From positions 1-64,000 of the forward strand of contig NZ_LSKQ01000232.1 of NCBI RefSeq assembly GCF_001557115.1: a DNA stretch of 64,000 bases, written 5' to 3'. The DNA is from Erythrobacter sp. CCH5-A1. Its GTDB lineage: Bacteria > Pseudomonadota > Alphaproteobacteria > Sphingomonadales > Sphingomonadaceae. Of this stretch, positions 8,800 to 18,768 are shown piece by piece; within the stretch, counting starts at the first letter, position 1; each line of letters starts with the position of its first letter. The notes below the pieces were generated by a model, which worked only from the letters and a program-made list of their open reading frames with translations, made no database searches and was not told the origin of the DNA. The position numbers and the translations under genes were made by a program.

Positions 8800-11700
8800 A
8801 TGGCCAAGTTGAAAGCCGTTGCCGCTGCGCCTGCTCTGCAAGGCGATATCCCGGGCCGCCTCGCGGGCAAGATCGCGGTCGTCACTGGTGCCGCCGGCAA
8901 TCTCGGCGGGCATATCGTCACGCACTACCTTGCCGAAGGCGCAACCGTGGTGATGACGGGCCGCACCCCCGACCGCACCAAGGCTGCGGCCGAAGCGCTC
9001 CTGAAGGCGACTGGGGCGGACCCGGCGCGGCTCGCCACGGTAGCGCTTGATGGTGGTGATATCGCCTCGGTCCGCGCCGCCATCGCCGAGGTGGTGAAGC
9101 AGTTCGGACGCATCGACATTCTGGTGAACAACGCTGGCAGCGCCGGACCCAAGCAGCCGATCGAAAACCTGCCCTTGTCGGGGGAAGAACTCGCCGCGCT
9201 CCAGAAGACCGGCTCGACCGACAGTGAAACCGTGGCCGACGCGCTGCGCAACATTTTCGGTGTCGCGTGGAATGTCGCTCGCGTAGCGGCCGAGCACATC
9301 CCCGAGGGCGGCTCGATCATCAACGTCTCGACGATCTTCAGCCGCACGCCCTATTACGCGCGCGCGGCTTACGTCGTCCCCAAGGCGGCGATGAATGCGT
9401 GGAGCCGTGAACTCAGCCTTGAGCTCGGCCCCAAGGGCATCCGCGTCAACCTCGTCTACCCCGGCCCGATCGAGAGCGAGCGCATCCGCAATGTCTTCGC
9501 CGCGATGGACAAGGCGCGCGGGGACGAGGGCGGCACCACTGCGACGCAGTTCTTCGACATGATGAGCCTGGAGCGCGCAACAGGCGGGAACGCAAAGGCC
9601 AAGACCTTCCCCACCCCGACCGATATCGCCACCACCTGTGTGTTCCTCGGTTCGGACGAGAGCGCGGCCTATAACGGCCACGATTTCGAGGTCACCCACG
9701 GGATGAGCGTCCGAAAGGAGCAGCGCTCGACATACCTCTCTCGCCCGACCATGCGCTCGATGGACGGCACCGGCCTTGCCGTGCTGATCGCGGCGGGGGA
9801 CGACTGGGAAGAGGCGCTCGAAATCGCGCAGGTGCAGCTCGCCTGCGGGGCCGAGGTCGTGCTCGGCCTGCCGCGCGCAGCCGACGTTGCCATCGCCGAA
9901 AAGCGCTGTGCGGCGCTGGGGCTGGGGGACAAGCTCAGCATCATCCGCTTCAGCCGCAAGGATCCCGCGGGGATGGAAACCGCGCTGGAGGACTACACCG
10001 CCAAGGGCACACCCATCAGCGGCGCGCTGTTCCTCCCTGCTCTGGGCGCTGGCGAGCTTTCGGGCGCGATCACTGCCGCCGAAGATGGCGTGGTCGAGGC
10101 GCTGATGGATGGCGAACTCGCGGGCAACATGGCGCTCGCGCGCACGATGAGCCGCTACTGGAAACGCCACGACAACCTGCTGCAGCCGCCGCGCTTCGTC
10201 TTCGTCAGCCACAAGAGCGACGGCAAGGGCGACATCTACGGCCACATCCTGCGCGCCGCGACCGAACAGCTGATCCGCATCTGGCGCGACGAATCCGAGA
10301 TCGACACCGCCCATGGCCGCCGCCGCCAGGCCGAGTGGGGCAACCAGATCGTCCGCTTCACTAACACCGAAGCCGAGAACATCCGCTTCACCGCGGGCCA
10401 CGCCGCGCGCATCCTTCTGAAGGAAAGCAAGCTCGGCGAGATCACGCTCTACGTCCCCGCGAACATCGGCGAGGCTACGGGCGCGCGCAAGGCCATGCCG
10501 GGCTTCTCCGAGAACATCACCGGGCTGCATCTCGGCAAGGTCGCGCTGATTACCGGCGGCTCGGCCGGGATCGGCGGGCAGGTCGCGCGCCTGCTGGCGC
10601 TCGCGGGCGGCAAGGTGATGATGGTCGCCCGGCGCGAGAGCGAACTGGCGGTTGCGCGGGCCAAGATCGTCTCAGAGCTGGAGGACATCGGCTTTGCCGG
10701 GGTCGAGCGGCGGGTGCAGACGCTTGCCAATGTCGATGTCAGCAATTTCGAGAGCCTCAAGGGCGCGGTCGATGCGACGCTGAAGGCCTTCGGGCGGATC
10801 GACTACCTCATCAACAACGCCGGGGTCGCGGGCGCGGAGGACATGGTCGTCGACATGACGGTCGATGCCTGGAACTACACGCTCGATGCGAACCTCGTGT
10901 CGAACTACTTTCTGATGCACCACGTCGCGCCGCTGATGAAGGCGCAAGGATCGGGCTACATCCTCAATGTCTCGTCCTATTTCGGCGGCGAGAAATATCT
11001 CGCGGTCGCTTACCCCAACCGCGCCGACTACGCCGTGTCCAAGGCCGGGCAGCGCGCGATGGTGGAATCGATGGCGCGCTATCTCGGGCCCGAGGTGCAG
11101 TTCAACGCCATCGCCCCGGGCCCGGTCGACGGCGACCGCCTCTCGGGCACCGGCGGCAAGCCCGGCCTGTTCGAGCGGCGGGGCAAGCTGATCCTCGCAA
11201 ACAAGCGCCTCAACGCCGTCCACGCCGCCGCGATCAAGGCGATCCGGCGCGGGGTGCGGGTCGAGGCGGTGCTGGCGCGGCTCGCGCGCAACGACACCGT
11301 CAAGATGAGCCACGACACCAACAACCCGCGCGAGCTGCGCGAGCTGGCGCTGGCCTGCGCGCGCGAGGGGGACGGGACCTGCACCTGGGACCAGTATCTC
11401 CTCACGCCGCAGATCGCGGCCGCGCTGATCGGGCGGCTGCGGCAGGCGGGGCTGTTCCTCGACGCGCCCGAATGGTCGGAGCGCCCGCCTGCCGAGGATG
11501 GCGACTGGCTGCTGCGCGTTCCTCCCGAGGATGCGCCCTTCCTCCCCGCCGACAAGATCGCGGTGGAAGCGAACAAGGTCGGCACCGGGGTCCTTTCGAA
11601 ACTCTATCTCGGCAAGATGCCGACCGAGCATGACGTGGCGCAGGCGACGGTGTTCTTCCTCGCCGACCGCGCAGTCAGCGGCGAGACCTTCATGCCCTCG

Positions 11701-12492
11701 GGCGGCCTCAGCGTCGAACGCTCGACCACCGAGCGCGAGCTGTTCGGTTCGCCCAAGCAGGAACGCCTCGACCAGATGCGTGGGCGCACGGTGTGGATCA
11801 TCGGCGAGCACCTCGCCGATTACCTCGCCGAGACCGCGCGCGCCTTCATCGAGGATTGCCACGTCGCCAACGTCGTGGTCATCACCCGCACGGCGGAGGC
11901 CTTCGAAGCGATCAAGGCGCAGCTGGAGCCGGAGACGGCCGAGGCGCTGACTTCGCTGGTCAAGACCGCCGACATCGAAGCCGCGATGGACGAGGCGCTG
12001 CTCGCGTGGGGGCGGCCGACCACGATCCTCTCGACCCCGATGTCGGCGCTGCCGGGCAAGCTGTTCGCGACCGACGATCCGCTCAGCCCCGAGGAGTTCC
12101 GCACCGTGGTGGCCGACAACCTCACCCACCACTTCCGCGTCAGCCGCCGCGCCTCGCTCTATGACGATTGCCAGCTGGTCCTGACGAGCCCGGACGTGGC
12201 GATGGGCGACAAGTCCCCGGCCTTTGCGCTCGCCAACTTCATCAAGACCACGCTCCATGCCTTCACCGCGACGCTCGCCGTGGAGAACGAGCGGCTGGTC
12301 CACGATGTGCCGGTCAACCAGATCAACCTCACCCGCCGGGTGCAATCGGAAGAGCCGCGCGATCTCGACGAGCACTTGGAAGAGGTGCGCCGTTTCGCCC
12401 GCGCGGTGCTGCTGGTCGGCGCGCCGCTGCCCGATGCCGAGGACTCGCGCTATCGCGCGCGGATCTATCGCGGCATGTCGATGACGGTGTGA
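8800..12492 (+). CDS. mcr: Bifunctional malonyl-CoA reductase (two-step, malonyl-CoA to 3-hydroxypropionate)
   Basis: Reduces malonyl-CoA to malonate semialdehyde and then to 3-hydroxypropionate with NADPH. The 1230-residue length fits the bifunctional family. Two tandem short-chain dehydrogenase modules are visible. The N-terminal one has the glycine motif at 29-37, NNAG at 110-113 and YxxxK at Y191/K195. The C-terminal one has TGGSAGIGG at 585-593, NNAG at 672-675 and Y744/K748. From the Chloroflexus enzyme, the C-terminal half makes the semialdehyde and the N-terminal half reduces it. The ATG follows a strong GAGGAGAGAG site. It sits between pcs, which uses its product, and accA, whose complex makes its substrate. 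Both active sites look intact. Confidence 0.95.
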   Translation: MAKLKAVAAAPALQGDIPGRLAGKIAVVTGAAGNLGGHIVTHYLAEGATVVMTGRTPDRTKAAAEALLKATGADPARLATVALDGGDIASVRAAIAEVVKQFGRIDILVNNAGSAGPKQPIENLPLSGEELAALQKTGSTDSETVADALRNIFGVAWNVARVAAEHIPEGGSIINVSTIFSRTPYYARAAYVVPKAAMNAWSRELSLELGPKGIRVNLVYPGPIESERIRNVFAAMDKARGDEGGTTATQFFDMMSLERATGGNAKAKTFPTPTDIATTCVFLGSDESAAYNGHDFEVTHGMSVRKEQRSTYLSRPTMRSMDGTGLAVLIAAGDDWEEALEIAQVQLACGAEVVLGLPRAADVAIAEKRCAALGLGDKLSIIRFSRKDPAGMETALEDYTAKGTPISGALFLPALGAGELSGAITAAEDGVVEALMDGELAGNMALARTMSRYWKRHDNLLQPPRFVFVSHKSDGKGDIYGHILRAATEQLIRIWRDESEIDTAHGRRRQAEWGNQIVRFTNTEAENIRFTAGHAARILLKESKLGEITLYVPANIGEATGARKAMPGFSENITGLHLGKVALITGGSAGIGGQVARLLALAGGKVMMVARRESELAVARAKIVSELEDIGFAGVERRVQTLANVDVSNFESLKGAVDATLKAFGRIDYLINNAGVAGAEDMVVDMTVDAWNYTLDANLVSNYFLMHHVAPLMKAQGSGYILNVSSYFGGEKYLAVAYPNRADYAVSKAGQRAMVESMARYLGPEVQFNAIAPGPVDGDRLSGTGGKPGLFERRGKLILANKRLNAVHAAAIKAIRRGVRVEAVLARLARNDTVKMSHDTNNPRELRELALACAREGDGTCTWDQYLLTPQIAAALIGRLRQAGLFLDAPEWSERPPAEDGDWLLRVPPEDAPFLPADKIAVEANKVGTGVLSKLYLGKMPTEHDVAQATVFFLADRAVSGETFMPSGGLSVERSTTERELFGSPKQERLDQMRGRTVWIIGEHLADYLAETARAFIEDCHVANVVVITRTAEAFEAIKAQLEPETAEALTSLVKTADIEAAMDEALLAWGRPTTILSTPMSALPGKLFATDDPLSPEEFRTVVADNLTHHFRVSRRASLYDDCQLVLTSPDVAMGDKSPAFALANFIKTTLHAFTATLAVENERLVHDVPVNQINLTRRVQSEEPRDLDEHLEEVRRFARAVLLVGAPLPDAEDSRYRARIYRGMSMTV

Positions 12493-12505
12493 GGCGGAGC
12501 GGGGG

Positions 12506-13432
12506 GTGATTCAGTACCTGCCCTTCGAAAAGCCGATCGAGGCGCTCGACAGGCATGTGGCGGAACTCTCCGCCCATGCCGAGGGAACCGAGGAGGCGCG
12601 GATGCTGCGCGAGCGGGCGGACAAGCTGCTCGCCGACACCTATGCGCGCCTCTCCCCGTGGGAGCGCACGCTGGTCGCCCGCCATCCGCAGCGGCCCCGG
12701 TTCGAGAAGCTGGTGGCGGGGCTGTTCAGCGAGTTCCTCCCCATCGCGGGCGACCGCACCTTCGGCGACGATCAGGCGATCGTCGGCGGCTTTGCGCGCT
12801 TTGAAGGGCGCAAGGTGATGGTGATCGGCCATGTGAAGGGCGAGGACACACCGGGGCGCCTCCGCCACAATTTCGGCATGGCCCGGCCCGAGGGTTATCG
12901 CAAGGCGATCCGGCTGATGGAGCTGGCTGACCGCTTCGGCCTCCCTGTGGTGACGCTGGTCGACACCCCCGGCGCCTTCCCCGGGGTCGATGCCGAGGCG
13001 CGGGGGCAGGCCGAGGCCATCGCCCGCTCGACCGAGGCGTGCCTCGCGATGGGCGTGCCGCTGGTCGCGGTGATCATCGGCGAGGGCGGATCGGGCGGGG
13101 CGGTGGCGCTCGCCGCGGCCAACCGCGTGCTGATGTTCGAGCACGCGGTCTATTCGGTGATCTCGCCCGAGGGCTGCGCCTCGATCCTGTGGCGCAGCGC
13201 CGCGCAAGGCCCGGCCGCGGCCGAGGCGATGCGGGTGACGGCGGGCGACCTGCTCAAGCTCGGCGTGATCCACCGCATCGTCTACGAACCGCGCGGCGGC
13301 GCGCACCGCGACCATGCCGAAACGGTGAAGCGCCTTTCCCTCGCCCTGCGCGCCGAGCTCGATGCGCTCGCCGCCCTGACCCCTGCCGAGCTGCGCCGCG
13401 AGCGCGAGGAATTTTTCCTGCGGCTCGGCTAG
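12506..13432 (+). CDS. accA: Acetyl-CoA carboxylase carboxyltransferase subunit alpha
   Basis: Alpha subunit of the carboxyltransferase that, with AccD and biotinylated AccB, makes malonyl-CoA from acetyl-CoA. The 308-residue product has the AccA landmarks LARHPQRP-like (VARHPQRP), GDRTFGDDQAIVGG, TPGAFPGV, GEGGSGGA and SVISPEGCASILW. It starts at GTG 12506, only 13 bases after the mcr stop and preceded by a G-rich site, so it is probably in the same transcript. The position suggests dedicated malonyl-CoA supply for mcr. Whether this is the only accA in the genome cannot be seen here. Its stop overlaps the convergent hydrolase gene by 4 bases. Confidence 0.95.
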   Translation: MIQYLPFEKPIEALDRHVAELSAHAEGTEEARMLRERADKLLADTYARLSPWERTLVARHPQRPRFEKLVAGLFSEFLPIAGDRTFGDDQAIVGGFARFEGRKVMVIGHVKGEDTPGRLRHNFGMARPEGYRKAIRLMELADRFGLPVVTLVDTPGAFPGVDAEARGQAEAIARSTEACLAMGVPLVAVIIGEGGSGGAVALAAANRVLMFEHAVYSVISPEGCASILWRSAAQGPAAAEAMRVTAGDLLKLGVIHRIVYEPRGGAHRDHAETVKRLSLALRAELDALAALTPAELRREREEFFLRLG

Positions 13433-14514
13433 AACAGCACGTTCTCGTATTCGGTCGCCGTCCCGCCCGTCGGCAGGCTGATGCGGTCGCCATCGCGGCT
13501 GATGCGGATGGGGCCGTCATAGGCCTCACCGGTTCCTTCGAGGAACAACCGCTCGACCATCGCGAAGGGCATCGGCGGGATGGTATGGTAGAAAACCAGC
13601 ATCCGCGCGCCCGCAATTTGGGCGATCTTCGCCGCCTCGACGGGGCTGGCGTGATAGCCCGGAATGTCGGCCATCACCTTGGCGATCGCGGCCGAGCCGT
13701 TGCGCTGCGCGGCGGCCCCCATCCTGCCGACGAGATTGCGGTCGAGCGCCTCGTGGAACAGGACGTCGACGCCCTTGGCCGCGCGGGCGAAGCGCGGGTC
13801 GTAGGCGGTGTCGCCGCTGATCGCGATCGACCTGCCCTTGTAGTCCACCCGGTAGCCATAGGCGTCCTTGACCGGATCGTGGCTGACGCGGATCGCGGTG
13901 ACGGTGAGGTCGCCCTGCTTCAGCACCACCATGCTGTCGGCGCCGGGGGGTATGACGATCTCCTCCGCCGCCAGCCCCGCGCCTGCCGGATCGGCGATCT
14001 GCGGGCCGTGATGCGCGGTGCGGTAGGCGGCGTCGATGGCGTAGGCGCGGTTGAAGCCCTCCGCGACCGCGATCGTGCCCGGCGGGCCCGAGACCGGCAG
14101 CGGCGCGTGCCGCGCGCCCTGCACCCAGCTCTGCACCATCAGCTCGCCGAGGCCGTCGAAGTGGTCGGAATGGAGGTGGGTGAGGAACAAGCGCTCGGTC
14201 TTGCCGACCGGAAAGCCCATCCGCCCCAGCACCCGCATGCTGCCCGAACCGACGTCGAAGATCAGCTTCGTCTCGCCTGCGATCACTGCGATGCAGGCGC
14301 CCGCGCTGGTCGGATCGGCAATCGGCGAGCCCGTGCCGCAGACATAGGCATGGAGGCCGTCGGGCAGATCCTCGCTGGGATCGGTGCCGACATTCCTGTC
14401 GATCACCCGCTGGACAAGATAGAGCGCGATGGGCCGCTCGAAGATCTTGAAGGCGGCCAATCCGATAGCGGCAAAGCCGAGGAGGATGAGCGCGATGCGG
14501 GCGGTGCGGTTCAT
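13429..14514 (-). CDS. Metallo-beta-lactamase-fold hydrolase, membrane-anchored
   Basis: Predicted zinc hydrolase of 361 residues with an N-terminal membrane segment or uncleaved signal (about residues 5-22), so it probably faces the periplasm. The zinc motif THLHSDH sits at H113, H115, D117 and H118, followed by later GDTAYD and a C-terminal FYHTIPP histidine, as in the RNase Z/arylsulfatase-like branch. The substrate is unknown. The ATG at 14514 overlaps the TGA of the upstream M14 peptidase in an ATGA arrangement, which indicates translational coupling. It is the last gene of the five-gene dctA operon. Confidence 0.85.
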   Translation of the reverse strand: MNRTARIALILLGFAAIGLAAFKIFERPIALYLVQRVIDRNVGTDPSEDLPDGLHAYVCGTGSPIADPTSAGACIAVIAGETKLIFDVGSGSMRVLGRMGFPVGKTERLFLTHLHSDHFDGLGELMVQSWVQGARHAPLPVSGPPGTIAVAEGFNRAYAIDAAYRTAHHGPQIADPAGAGLAAEEIVIPPGADSMVVLKQGDLTVTAIRVSHDPVKDAYGYRVDYKGRSIAISGDTAYDPRFARAAKGVDVLFHEALDRNLVGRMGAAAQRNGSAAIAKVMADIPGYHASPVEAAKIAQIAGARMLVFYHTIPPMPFAMVERLFLEGTGEAYDGPIRISRDGDRISLPTGGTATEYENVLF

Positions 14515-15701
14515 GGTTCCGTCATCCCTCCTTGTGCCGCCAGCGCTTCCAGCATGCGCGCCGCCAGCGCGCGCGCGGCGGCGCGGGTCGCCGCGCGGTC
14601 TGCGGTGTCGGCGACTTCGTAGGTATAGGCGGGGATCGCATAGGTCTGGTGGAACCAGTTCTTCGCGGTCCCGCTCCCCGGATTGGCGTTGCGCGGCTCG
14701 AGCGTGAAGGGGTGGCCGGGGTAGGCCTGCTCCTGCCCGCCGAGCCATGCCGCAAGGAATGCCGCCTGGCCTGCGCTCGCCTCGTTCCCCTGCACGTAGA
14801 ACAGGTTGCGCGCGGTCGAGTGGAAATCGACCATCAGCACCGGGCGCACCCCGGCGGGCAGGGCATCGAGCCAGGCCCTCACGCCGCGCGTCTCGGGCTG
14901 GGTGAATTCGCCCCAGTCGCGGTTGAGATCGACCGCACCGCGATTGGCGCGCCAGTGGCCGCGCGCGACGCCATCGGGGTTGAGCATTGGCACGACGAGC
15001 ACCTGCACTTCGCCAAGCGACGCCGCGCGCCCGGCCAGCGCATCGACAAAGGCCTCCATCGCGATGGCGCCGGTCACCTCGGGCGGGTGCTGGCGGCCGA
15101 GCAGGATGACGAGTTTGGGCGCATCGGCGCGGCCCAGGCGGATGGCTTCGATAAGGCGCCCGTCATGCGAGGCGCCGATCGTGAACACCGGCGCGCCGCT
15201 CGCCTTGCTCCAGCGGGCAAGCGCGGCCGACGTGTCGGCGGGGACGACGAGTTCCTGCGCGGCCACGATGCCACCCCCCGTGGGCAGGTCGAGCCGGGCG
15301 CTCGAGCCGTCGGCGCTGACCTCGGCCGGGATGTCGCGCCACGCGCCGCCGCCTGCCGAGAGCTTGGGGGCATAGCGGTGCCCGCTTTCGAGATAGCGCA
15401 GCGTGACGCTGACCGGCGCATCGCCCTTCGCCTCATAGCGGAAGGCGTACCACGGGCTGGGATTGATCGGCGGCGCATGTTCGGGCGTCACCAGCAGTTC
15501 GAAGGACCGCTCGCCCTTCACGGCGCAGGCATAGGGCGCCGCCCCGTCGAAATCGAAGGCAAGGCTGGCCGAGGCGCTATGGCAGGCAGGCCCCGCCGCG
15601 CGCCCCGAAGACGCAATCCCCGCTGGCGGCGGCGGCGCCCCCGCACATGCCGCCGCCAGCAGGGAGAGGCCGGCCCATACGTATCGCGCTGCGATGCCCA
15701 T
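14511..15701 (-). CDS. M14-family zinc carboxypeptidase, putative lipoprotein
   Basis: Predicted periplasmic metallocarboxypeptidase of 396 residues. The N-terminus reads as a lipoprotein signal with the lipobox LAAAC. An N-terminal beta-rich region of roughly 130 residues precedes the catalytic domain. Catalytic features: zinc motif QHPPE (HxxE), RGAVDLNRDW for substrate carboxylate binding, DFHST with the third zinc histidine, and YEVAD with the general-base glutamate near the C-terminus. Such enzymes remove C-terminal residues from peptides or act on cell-wall-like peptides. It lies 14 bases after the TonB receptor and is coupled to the hydrolase downstream, so it probably processes whatever that receptor imports. 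Confidence 0.88.
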   Translation of the reverse strand: MGIAARYVWAGLSLLAAACAGAPPPPAGIASSGRAAGPACHSASASLAFDFDGAAPYACAVKGERSFELLVTPEHAPPINPSPWYAFRYEAKGDAPVSVTLRYLESGHRYAPKLSAGGGAWRDIPAEVSADGSSARLDLPTGGGIVAAQELVVPADTSAALARWSKASGAPVFTIGASHDGRLIEAIRLGRADAPKLVILLGRQHPPEVTGAIAMEAFVDALAGRAASLGEVQVLVVPMLNPDGVARGHWRANRGAVDLNRDWGEFTQPETRGVRAWLDALPAGVRPVLMVDFHSTARNLFYVQGNEASAGQAAFLAAWLGGQEQAYPGHPFTLEPRNANPGSGTAKNWFHQTYAIPAYTYEVADTADRAATRAAARALAARMLEALAAQGGMTEP

Positions 15702-15715
15702 GGGCGCAGGGCCTA

Positions 15716-18700
15716 TCAGAAGGTCTTGCGCAATTCGACCCGGAACACCCGCCCGCGGGGCGAATGCAGCGCGCTGAAGTAGCCCAGCTCCTCGTCCGCC
15801 AGCGGGGGATCCTTGTCGAACAGGTTGTTCACCCCGAGCCGGATCCGCGTGCCATCCAGCGCGCCATCCTCGAAGGAGTAGGACACGTTGAGGTTGAAGG
15901 TCAGGAAATCGTCCACGCGGAAGAAGTTAATGTTGGGATCGTTCGAGGTGAACGGCAGGTCGCGGCTGACGCTGGTGTCCCACACCTGCCCGACATATTG
16001 CGCGAACAGGCCGACATCGACCGGGCCCATGCCCCAGTTGACCGAGCCGGAGAAGCGCCACTTGGGCCGCCCTTCGATCTCCAGCAACTCGCCAAGCCCG
16101 CCGACGGTCACTTCCGGCGGCAGCGCCCCGGCAGCGACGCCGTCGAGCAATTGCTGGCCTTGCGCGCCTGCCGACTGGACGAAGCCGACCAACCGCGCCG
16201 CGTTGAAGCGCAGACGGATATCGCCCGCACCGAAATCGGGGACGTTGTAGAACAGCCCGAAGTCCCAGCCCTTCGAAACGCGGCTGTCGAGGTTGAGGTA
16301 GGGATCGTTGACCAGCAGGATCTCGCCCGCCGGGGCCAGACCGGTGCCCGCGAAGAGCGCGATCTGTTCGGGCGAGGGGGTGTCGCGCACCACCGCCGGG
16401 TTGAAGCTGCCCGCCTGACGCAGCAGCAGATCGAGCGCGATCGCGTTGTCATCGCCGAAGGTGCCGACAAGCCCGGTCTGCTTCACCCGCCAGTAGTCGA
16501 CGGTCAGCGTCAGGCCGGAGATGAACTCGGGCTCGAGCACGACGCCGAGATTGATGCTCTCGCTGTCCTCGGGTTCGAGCTGGTCGGTGCCCGAACGGAA
16601 GCTGATCACCCCTTCGCCCGGGCACACGCCGAGGCTCGAAAGCTGGCCCTTGAGCACCTGCGCCTGGCAGATCACGAAGTCGTCGCGGGTGTTCGATCGG
16701 GTGGTGCCCTCGTCGTTGACCTGCACGAGGTTGGGGGCGCGGAAGCCCTGCGACCAAGCGCCGCGCAAGGTCACGCCGGGCAGCACGGTCCACGATGCAG
16801 CCGCGCGCGGGACGATCGCGGTCTGGTCGATATCGTCGAAATGCTCGATCCGCCCGGCAAGCTGGAGGTTCAATGCCTCGACCAGCGGGATATCCATGTC
16901 CTCGCTGACCAGCGGCACGAAGGTTTCGGCAAAGCCCGACCACACGTTGCGCACGCCGCTGGTGTCGGGCGAGGGGCTGGTGCCCACGACATCGCTGCCG
17001 AAGGTCACGCCGGGGATCACGCTGTCGGTCCAGGTGATGGTGCCGTCAAGCCGCGGGTCGCGATCGTCGAAGAAGGTCTCGCGCCGCCACTCGATCCCCG
17101 CCGCGATCCCGACATCGCCGCCGGGCAGGGTGAAAAGGGTCGAATTGCTGACCTTGAAATCGGCGAGCGCAAGGCTGGTGCCGCCCTTGCGGAACACGCT
17201 GATGCGGAACGGATCGATCGCGCTCGAGGGGTTGGGGGTGCAATCGCCCTGTCCGGGATCGCCCGTCACGCAGCCGCCGTTGAAGGGATTGTAGGCGTCG
17301 GGCGTAGACTTGTTGATCGCCTGCTGGAGCAGCGTGAGCGAGACGCGGTTGGCTTCGAGATCGGTGGTTCTGGCTTCGGAATAGACGAAGCCGGTGTCGA
17401 AATCCCACGACCCGAAATTGCCCTTGAGGCCGGCGACGAGGCGGTAGGAATCCTTGTCGACATTGACCTGACGGTTGCCCGCATCGACGAAGCGGTAGCG
17501 CTCCATGATCACGTCCGCGCCGGTGGTGGGGATGGTGGTGCCGGGGATGCGGTTGGGGTTGGCCGCGCCGCCGGGGAAGGTGACCGGGCCGAACGGGTTC
17601 CAGTAGGCATTGCGGCTGATCCCCACCGGCACCGCGCTGAGGATCGCGGCGGGGGTGATGAAGCGCTCGCTCTCCGAACGGTAATAGCTGCCTTCGAAAT
17701 AGGCCTCGAGGTCATTGGTGAACTCGTAGCTGAGCAGGCCCATCACGTTGTAACGGGTCTTTTCGGAGACCAGCGTGCCGCCGAAATTGGTGTTGTAACG
17801 CACCGCCACGTCGGGGGTGATGCCGGGCCGCATGCACAGCCCGTTCGGCAGGTTGATGCGGCAGCCGGGCAGGGTGGAAGGCTGGAGGTAGAAATCGTCA
17901 TCGGCGAGCGGCGTGCGGTTGGTCGGCGCCTGGATGTCGAACTGGCCGAACGGGCCGAAGGTGTTGCGGTTGTTGAACTGGCTGTCGCCTTCGAACGGCG
18001 TGCCGACCACCAGCGCGCTGCGATCGTCGTCGGCGGAGTAAGCCCGTTCGGATGTGGGCAGGCCGGTCTCGTGGAAATAGCCGGCATAGACGGTGAGGTT
18101 GGCCTTGCCCCCGGCAAAGTCGAAGCCGTAGCCCCCGGCGACCGAATAGGTATCGAGGCTGGTGCCCTCAGAGGTGCGGAACTCGCCTTCGATGAAGCCG
18201 CCCTTGCGGTTGCCGCGCAGCACGGTGTTGACAACGCCCGCCACCGCATCCGCGCCGTAGATCGCCGAAGCGCCGTCGCGCAGCACTTCGATGCGGCGCA
18301 CCGAGCCGGGCGCGATCTCGTTGGTGTCGGGGCTGACCACGGGCACCAGCAGCTCGGTCTGGAAACCGGGGTTGAGCACCATGCGGCGGCCATTGATCAG
18401 CAGCAGCGTGTTGCCGGTGCCAAGATCGCGCAGGTTGATCGAGGCGGCATCGCCGCGCGCGTTGTTGACCGTGGTGTCGTTCTGCTCGTTGAACGCGACC
18501 GAGCCCGCCTGCGGGATCGAGCGGAACAGCTCGTCGCCCGAAGTCGCCGCGACGTTGGCGATGTCGACCTCGTCGACCACGGTGACGGGCAAGACATCAT
18601 TGATCTTGGCGCCCTGGATCTGGGTGCCGGTGACGATGATCTCGCGGCTGACATCCTCCTCGGGCGCGGGCTGCGGCGCGGCGGTGTCCTGCGCATGTGC

Positions 18701-18766
18701 GGCGGTGGCCGCGATCAGGCTGCCCGTGCACAGCAGGGCAAGCCTGCCCCAGAGTTTGCTCGACAT
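15716..18766 (-). CDS. TonB-dependent receptor
   Basis: Outer-membrane active transporter of 1016 residues. It has a cleavable signal ending AAHAQ, a plug domain starting at EIIVTGTQI with the ENGRR-like LLINGRRMVLNP, and a C-terminal beta-barrel closing with GVNNLFDKDPP and a terminal phenylalanine. The ATG follows GGGGAGAG at good spacing and lies 2 bases after the esterase stop, so it is in an operon with dctA and the esterase upstream and the M14 peptidase downstream. The ligand is unknown. Large receptors of this type in sphingomonads import oligosaccharides, peptides or other polymers, and the neighbouring hydrolases suggest an ester- or amide-linked substrate (inference). Confidence 0.93.
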   Translation of the reverse strand: MSSKLWGRLALLCTGSLIAATAAHAQDTAAPQPAPEEDVSREIIVTGTQIQGAKINDVLPVTVVDEVDIANVAATSGDELFRSIPQAGSVAFNEQNDTTVNNARGDAASINLRDLGTGNTLLLINGRRMVLNPGFQTELLVPVVSPDTNEIAPGSVRRIEVLRDGASAIYGADAVAGVVNTVLRGNRKGGFIEGEFRTSEGTSLDTYSVAGGYGFDFAGGKANLTVYAGYFHETGLPTSERAYSADDDRSALVVGTPFEGDSQFNNRNTFGPFGQFDIQAPTNRTPLADDDFYLQPSTLPGCRINLPNGLCMRPGITPDVAVRYNTNFGGTLVSEKTRYNVMGLLSYEFTNDLEAYFEGSYYRSESERFITPAAILSAVPVGISRNAYWNPFGPVTFPGGAANPNRIPGTTIPTTGADVIMERYRFVDAGNRQVNVDKDSYRLVAGLKGNFGSWDFDTGFVYSEARTTDLEANRVSLTLLQQAINKSTPDAYNPFNGGCVTGDPGQGDCTPNPSSAIDPFRISVFRKGGTSLALADFKVSNSTLFTLPGGDVGIAAGIEWRRETFFDDRDPRLDGTITWTDSVIPGVTFGSDVVGTSPSPDTSGVRNVWSGFAETFVPLVSEDMDIPLVEALNLQLAGRIEHFDDIDQTAIVPRAAASWTVLPGVTLRGAWSQGFRAPNLVQVNDEGTTRSNTRDDFVICQAQVLKGQLSSLGVCPGEGVISFRSGTDQLEPEDSESINLGVVLEPEFISGLTLTVDYWRVKQTGLVGTFGDDNAIALDLLLRQAGSFNPAVVRDTPSPEQIALFAGTGLAPAGEILLVNDPYLNLDSRVSKGWDFGLFYNVPDFGAGDIRLRFNAARLVGFVQSAGAQGQQLLDGVAAGALPPEVTVGGLGELLEIEGRPKWRFSGSVNWGMGPVDVGLFAQYVGQVWDTSVSRDLPFTSNDPNINFFRVDDFLTFNLNVSYSFEDGALDGTRIRLGVNNLFDKDPPLADEELGYFSALHSPRGRVFRVELRKTF

Positions 18767-18768
18767 GA

